From Halobacteriovorax marinus SJ (lineage in GTDB: Bacteria; Bdellovibrionota; Bacteriovoracia; Bacteriovoracales; Bacteriovoracaceae): 64,000 bases of DNA. The notes below the pieces were generated by a model. The model saw only the letters and a list, made by a program, of their open reading frames with translations. It made no database searches and was not told the origin of the DNA. Position 1 is the stretch's first letter, and every line of letters starts with the position of its first letter. The DNA is taken from contig NC_016620.1 in NCBI RefSeq assembly GCF_000210915.2, forward strand, positions 3,162,001-3,226,000, in the 5' to 3' direction. Of the stretch, positions 60,891 to 64,000 are shown piece by piece. A program made the translations under genes and the position numbers.

Positions 60891-61631
60891 CTAAAACTGG
60901 AGAAAAATAGTCGACTGATTATCTAGGTTTCCTCTTTGATTTGAGAGCTTAGTCAGTTCTTTAATTTTCCCATTATCATCTAAGTCTTGTCTCTCAATAG
61001 TATGCTTAATCTCTTTGTGAGTAACTCTTGAATATACTCCGTCAGTCATAAAGATAAATAGATCACCAGACATGACTTTGAATTCTTTTACGTTCAAATG
61101 TAAATCATCAAAAAGTCCAAAACCACTCATAGGAGTTGTTCTAAATTGAGTATCATAATTATCTTCACTTAAAGACTCTAGAGAATCTGGCCTTACTATA
61201 TTATCAAGCTTTCCTCTCCTAAAGAGAAAGGCACTACAATTACCTGTTGAGGACATTGTTAAAATACTATCTGCCAAAGTTGCAGCTATACAAGAAGCTC
61301 CACCTCTATTTGACAGTCCTTTTTCCTGATTATCATTTTTAATCATGGAGTGGGCCAAATGCATTGAGTTCACAAGGGCGTTGCCCTCAATTAAATATTT
61401 ATGGCTATAATAAAAAGGAAATGTTGAGTCTGGGTCTCCACCAATTTTTGTATAAAACTTCAATATCGTATCTTTAATTTTAGCAACTGCTGCATCACCT
61501 ATATTTGAGCCTCCAAAACCATCAAAGATTAAGAAGAGTTTATTCTTTAAATCTACAACTGCATCATCTTCATTAATTTGTAAGTATGGCCCTTGATTTG
61601 TATAAACAGAGTAGCTTCTTAACTTCACCAT
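60891..61631 (-). CDS. PP2C-family serine/threonine protein phosphatase
   Basis: This is a 246-residue metal-dependent phosphatase. Conserved elements are NEDDAVV, LFLIFDGFGGSNIGDAA (metal-binding Asp-Gly-x-Gly), RGGASCIAATLADS, FIFMTDGVYSRV and LDNQSTIFL (final metal Asp). It starts 2 nt after the FHA protein gene, so both are one mRNA. Its natural role would be to dephosphorylate proteins read by the FHA domains; no Ser/Thr kinase gene is visible in the window. Confidence 0.92.
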   Translation of the reverse strand: MVKLRSYSVYTNQGPYLQINEDDAVVDLKNKLFLIFDGFGGSNIGDAAVAKIKDTILKFYTKIGGDPDSTFPFYYSHKYLIEGNALVNSMHLAHSMIKNDNQEKGLSNRGGASCIAATLADSILTMSSTGNCSAFLFRRGKLDNIVRPDSLESLSEDNYDTQFRTTPMSGFGLFDDLHLNVKEFKVMSGDLFIFMTDGVYSRVTHKEIKHTIERQDLDDNGKIKELTKLSNQRGNLDNQSTIFLQF

Positions 61632-61633
61632 AA

Positions 61634-63913
61634 TTACTCCAAATAATCCTTTAATTTCTCAGTTGCTTTAAGATAATACTCACTATCCATTGGCGATATT
61701 TGCTGAACTTCTTGAAATTTTTCTTTTGCTTCATTAAAGAGACTTAGAGACTCAGCGATGATCGCCTCTCTAAAGACTCTTTTAGAACGAAGTGTAAGTC
61801 TATCGCGAATTTGATCCATCTCATTTAAAGCTTCTTTATGTGTAGGATCAAATTCTAAAATTTTATTATAAGTTTCGTAAGCACCCTTAAGGTCTTGCCC
61901 TTCATTCAATGATCTAGCTTTACCTAGAAGAGGGCCTACAATATTATTCAAATTCTCTTTGGACTCGTTAAGCATTTGAGTTGCCTCTTTAACTAAGTCA
62001 TCATCCATTCCTTGGAGACGTAAGAAAATCTCTAATTTCAAAATGGCACTATGCCATTCACCTTTAAGGTAAAATGATTTCCCTGGTTCAAGCTCGGTCT
62101 CTTGTCTCTTTCTTTCTGCTTCTCTCTGAGCCTTTTCAACAGAGATGCGGTCTTGCTCTTTTCTCCATTCATCAAGCTCTAGCTTAAGTTGAGGGACGTC
62201 ATAATTTTCAGGATCTAAACTTAGAATTTCCTGAAATAGAGATCTAGCATAAGTCTCTTGTCTATTCTTAACTGCTTCCTTAGCCTTCTCTAGAAGTTGA
62301 GCGATCTTTACTTTTAATTCCGCTCTTCTTATCTCTTCTCTCTTCTTTTTCTCGGCCTCTTCAATACGAGCTAAACCTTCTTTAGCATTATTATAAATCT
62401 GATTTGAATTTTTATATTCAGGAATGACCTGACGCAATCTCTCTATTTCAATAAGTGTTTGCTCATACTTTCCACTAGCAAGTAAATCCTGCGCAAGAAG
62501 ATATTGAGACTCTACAAATTCTTTTTGCTCCGGCTTCAACTCAATCTTAGGCTTATTAAGCGCTTTCTTAGGTTGATTTGCCAGTTGCTCATTCTTCTTC
62601 TTATTCTTTTCACTTTCTTCAGGCACAGGGTCATCGGTTAGAAACACAAGCGCCAATAAAAGTCCTACTACGATATAAATAAGCTTCTTTCTCTGAGCTG
62701 GATCTTTAAGAGCTTCTTTTGAAAATAATGACTTTGGGGTAGTGTCTACTGGAGCGCCGAAACCATCTCCATCGAGTTCAACAACATCATCATCGCCTTC
62801 ATAATCAGCTGCGACTTCAACGACTTCTTCCACCTCTACTATTTGATTCTCTTCAACAGGCATTAACCTATCTTTCTCTTTATCTAAGAAGTCAGAACCT
62901 ACTCTAAAAGTAAATGTTGTAGAACCAATTATAAATTCATCATTATTAGTTAAAACGGCTTGATTGACCCTTTCACCATTTAAAAGGGTTCCATTACCAG
63001 ACTGCATATCTTCTAGAATACAGGTGATATTATTCTTCTTTAATTTTGCGTGAGTTGAAGAAACCTCTGGATCATTTAATACAATCTGACATTTGGCAGG
63101 GTCTCTACCGATAATGACTTCTTGATCTTCAACATTATATTTATCGTATGGTGCATTCTCACCAAATAGCTCTAAGAAGAAAGAAGCAAATGACTGAAGA
63201 ACCTGAGTCTTATCATCCTCTTCATAGTCATCATCTAGGCCATACTCATCATAGCCATCTTCGCCGTATTCTTCATCTCCATAGTCACCCTCGGAGTCCA
63301 TGGCACCGTCACCGAATGTCTCTGTACCATCATTGTCATCTGGAAATTCAACGTCGTTATTCTCTCCAGAGAAAAAAGAAGTCGTCTCACCAATTGAAGA
63401 TGACTCACCTCCATCTCCATCTTCCTCATCTAGTACTTGTGCATCTTCATTCGCATCGAGAGAGTCTAATGACTCAAGATCATCAGATTGCTCTTCAGTA
63501 TCTTTTTTGGCAGCGACTTCCGAGGGAGCAATGGCGACAGTCTCAGTAAATGATTCTTTCACTTCTTCAACGACTGGCTCTTCAACAACTGGTGCTTTTG
63601 TTGTTGGCATTATAAAACAAATTACTGAGAAAGGACCAATATTGATCATATCTCCATTGTTGATCTGAATATCTGAAACGTCTGTACCATTAACATAGAC
63701 CTTACCAAACTCAGAGAGTTGTTTGATTGACCATGTTTCTCCATTGAAGTTTAACTGGGCATGTTCTCTTGAGACCATCTTATCATCTAAGCAGACATGA
63801 CACTCCTCAGAGCGTCCAATAAGGAAGCTTAATCCTTGTCCTGCCATCGTGAGCTCACTTGTTAAGTCAAACTCACCTACAGATATATTTCCTTTAGAAA
63901 CATTTAACTTCAT
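61634..63913 (-). CDS. double-FHA, membrane-spanning, TPR protein
   Basis: This is a 759-residue protein. FHA domain 1 (about 15-105) has LIGRSEECHVCL, SREHAQL and VYVNGTDV. A long acidic linker follows. FHA domain 2 (about 260-340) has VIIGRDPAKCQIVL, SSTHAKL and GNGTLLNG. A membrane helix (KLIYIVVGLLLALVFLT) lies near 415. The rest is coiled coil with TPR-like helices (AKSYDKAL-type units, for example ALNEMDQIRDRL). The N-terminal FHA pair is cytoplasmic and the TPR part likely faces the periplasm. It would bind phosphothreonine partners and may assemble an envelope complex. The ATG overlaps the upstream partial gene by 20 nt. Confidence 0.88.
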   Translation of the reverse strand: MKLNVSKGNISVGEFDLTSELTMAGQGLSFLIGRSEECHVCLDDKMVSREHAQLNFNGETWSIKQLSEFGKVYVNGTDVSDIQINNGDMINIGPFSVICFIMPTTKAPVVEEPVVEEVKESFTETVAIAPSEVAAKKDTEEQSDDLESLDSLDANEDAQVLDEEDGDGGESSSIGETTSFFSGENNDVEFPDDNDGTETFGDGAMDSEGDYGDEEYGEDGYDEYGLDDDYEEDDKTQVLQSFASFFLELFGENAPYDKYNVEDQEVIIGRDPAKCQIVLNDPEVSSTHAKLKKNNITCILEDMQSGNGTLLNGERVNQAVLTNNDEFIIGSTTFTFRVGSDFLDKEKDRLMPVEENQIVEVEEVVEVAADYEGDDDVVELDGDGFGAPVDTTPKSLFSKEALKDPAQRKKLIYIVVGLLLALVFLTDDPVPEESEKNKKKNEQLANQPKKALNKPKIELKPEQKEFVESQYLLAQDLLASGKYEQTLIEIERLRQVIPEYKNSNQIYNNAKEGLARIEEAEKKKREEIRRAELKVKIAQLLEKAKEAVKNRQETYARSLFQEILSLDPENYDVPQLKLELDEWRKEQDRISVEKAQREAERKRQETELEPGKSFYLKGEWHSAILKLEIFLRLQGMDDDLVKEATQMLNESKENLNNIVGPLLGKARSLNEGQDLKGAYETYNKILEFDPTHKEALNEMDQIRDRLTLRSKRVFREAIIAESLSLFNEAKEKFQEVQQISPMDSEYYLKATEKLKDYLE

Positions 63914-64000
63914 CTGCCCTCAATCCCTGCTCTTCAACAATTATATCAATTTCTTTCTGAGCTCTCTTATAGCGCTCATCCTCAGGTCTCTCTTGTAAAT
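63894..64000 (-). CDS. partial gene, C-terminal 35 residues only
   Basis: An open frame enters from beyond the right edge and ends at 63894-63896. Only a hydrophilic tail (ERPEDERYKRAQKEIDIIVE and beyond) is visible. Its stop lies 20 nt inside the FHA gene start, and the FHA Shine-Dalgarno sequence (GAGGG) lies within it, so it is probably the preceding gene of the same operon. The product cannot be named. Confidence 0.55.
   Translation of the reverse strand, partial: LQERPEDERYKRAQKEIDIIVEEQGLRADEVKCF

Noticed and set aside
63148-63668. Plus-strand His/Ser-rich frames in the FHA gene
   Set aside because: They mirror the acidic low-complexity linker of the real gene.
1-64000. CRISPR arrays, rRNA operons, complete insertion sequences, replication origin
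   Set aside because: I saw no regularly spaced direct repeats, rRNA signatures, transposase genes with terminal repeats, or dnaA-box clusters; a computed search would be more sensitive.

Overview
The window is AT-rich and densely coded, with many genes on the minus strand, short or overlapping gene junctions and frequent TTG and GTG starts. Gene content points to a Gram-negative predatory bacterium of the Bdellovibrionota, most like the marine Bacteriovoracaceae (Halobacteriovorax/Bacteriovorax type). The supporting features are many signal-peptide and lipoprotein genes without recognised homologues, a hybrid histidine kinase, an NtrC-type regulator, a sigma-28-like promoter in front of a chemotaxis receptor gene, a fused E1 2-oxoacid dehydrogenase, leucine dehydrogenase, RNase Y and FHA/PP2C signalling. 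This assignment comes from gene content alone.

Region by region. At 1-3.9 kb lies a minus-strand unit (XRE regulator, VWA-like secreted protein, MutY cut by the window edge). Divergent from it is a pentapeptide-repeat gene, followed by a structured leader and an unlisted 47-residue hydrophobic small ORF. At 3.9-7.6 kb come nadC-nadB and a short ComEC-like membrane protein. At 7.5-13.3 kb lies a tightly coupled five-gene minus-strand operon: an exported protein with 25-residue repeats, an extended SDR, an HExxH enzyme resembling peptide beta-hydroxylases, a family-5 peptide-binding protein and a hybrid histidine kinase. I consider this the best candidate for an undescribed system: a ribosomally made, enzymatically modified repeat peptide with its own sensing arm. 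At 13.5-18.2 kb are branched-chain catabolism genes (fused E1, leucine dehydrogenase) around an outer-membrane barrel gene.

At 18-26 kb are a 2Fe-2S ferredoxin, a TrxR-like flavoprotein, a CNNM/CorC protein, a NUDIX hydrolase, a Dus enzyme and small secreted proteins. At 26-31 kb is a housekeeping block (rny, 5-formyl-THF cyclo-ligase, zapA, ftsY, an EpmA-like enzyme). A GC-rich, hairpin-rich stretch follows rny and looks like a structured RNA. At 31-49 kb are an NtrC-type regulator with a 62-residue phosphoacceptor-helix protein, a 1640-residue repeat lipoprotein, rimO, a lytic transglycosylase lipoprotein, lolA with a 12-bp hairpin enclosing its Shine-Dalgarno sequence, smc, an MCP and a Sel1-like protein.

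At 50.2-57.4 kb two tRNA-Pro genes (GGG and TGG anticodons) bracket what looks like a 7-kb island. It holds a recombinase-domain-only gene, a small membrane peptide, and a LysR-linked operon of alcohol dehydrogenase, alpha/beta hydrolase, metallohydrolase, MFS transporter and SDR. A 12-bp copy of the tRNA 3' end marks the probable far boundary. The remainder holds rdgB-rph, birA and a receiver/PP2C/FHA-TPR signalling cluster that runs off the right edge.

No rRNA, insertion sequence or CRISPR array is visible. Coordinates include stop codons, and starts were moved from the longest frame where a Shine-Dalgarno sequence or signal peptide favoured another codon.
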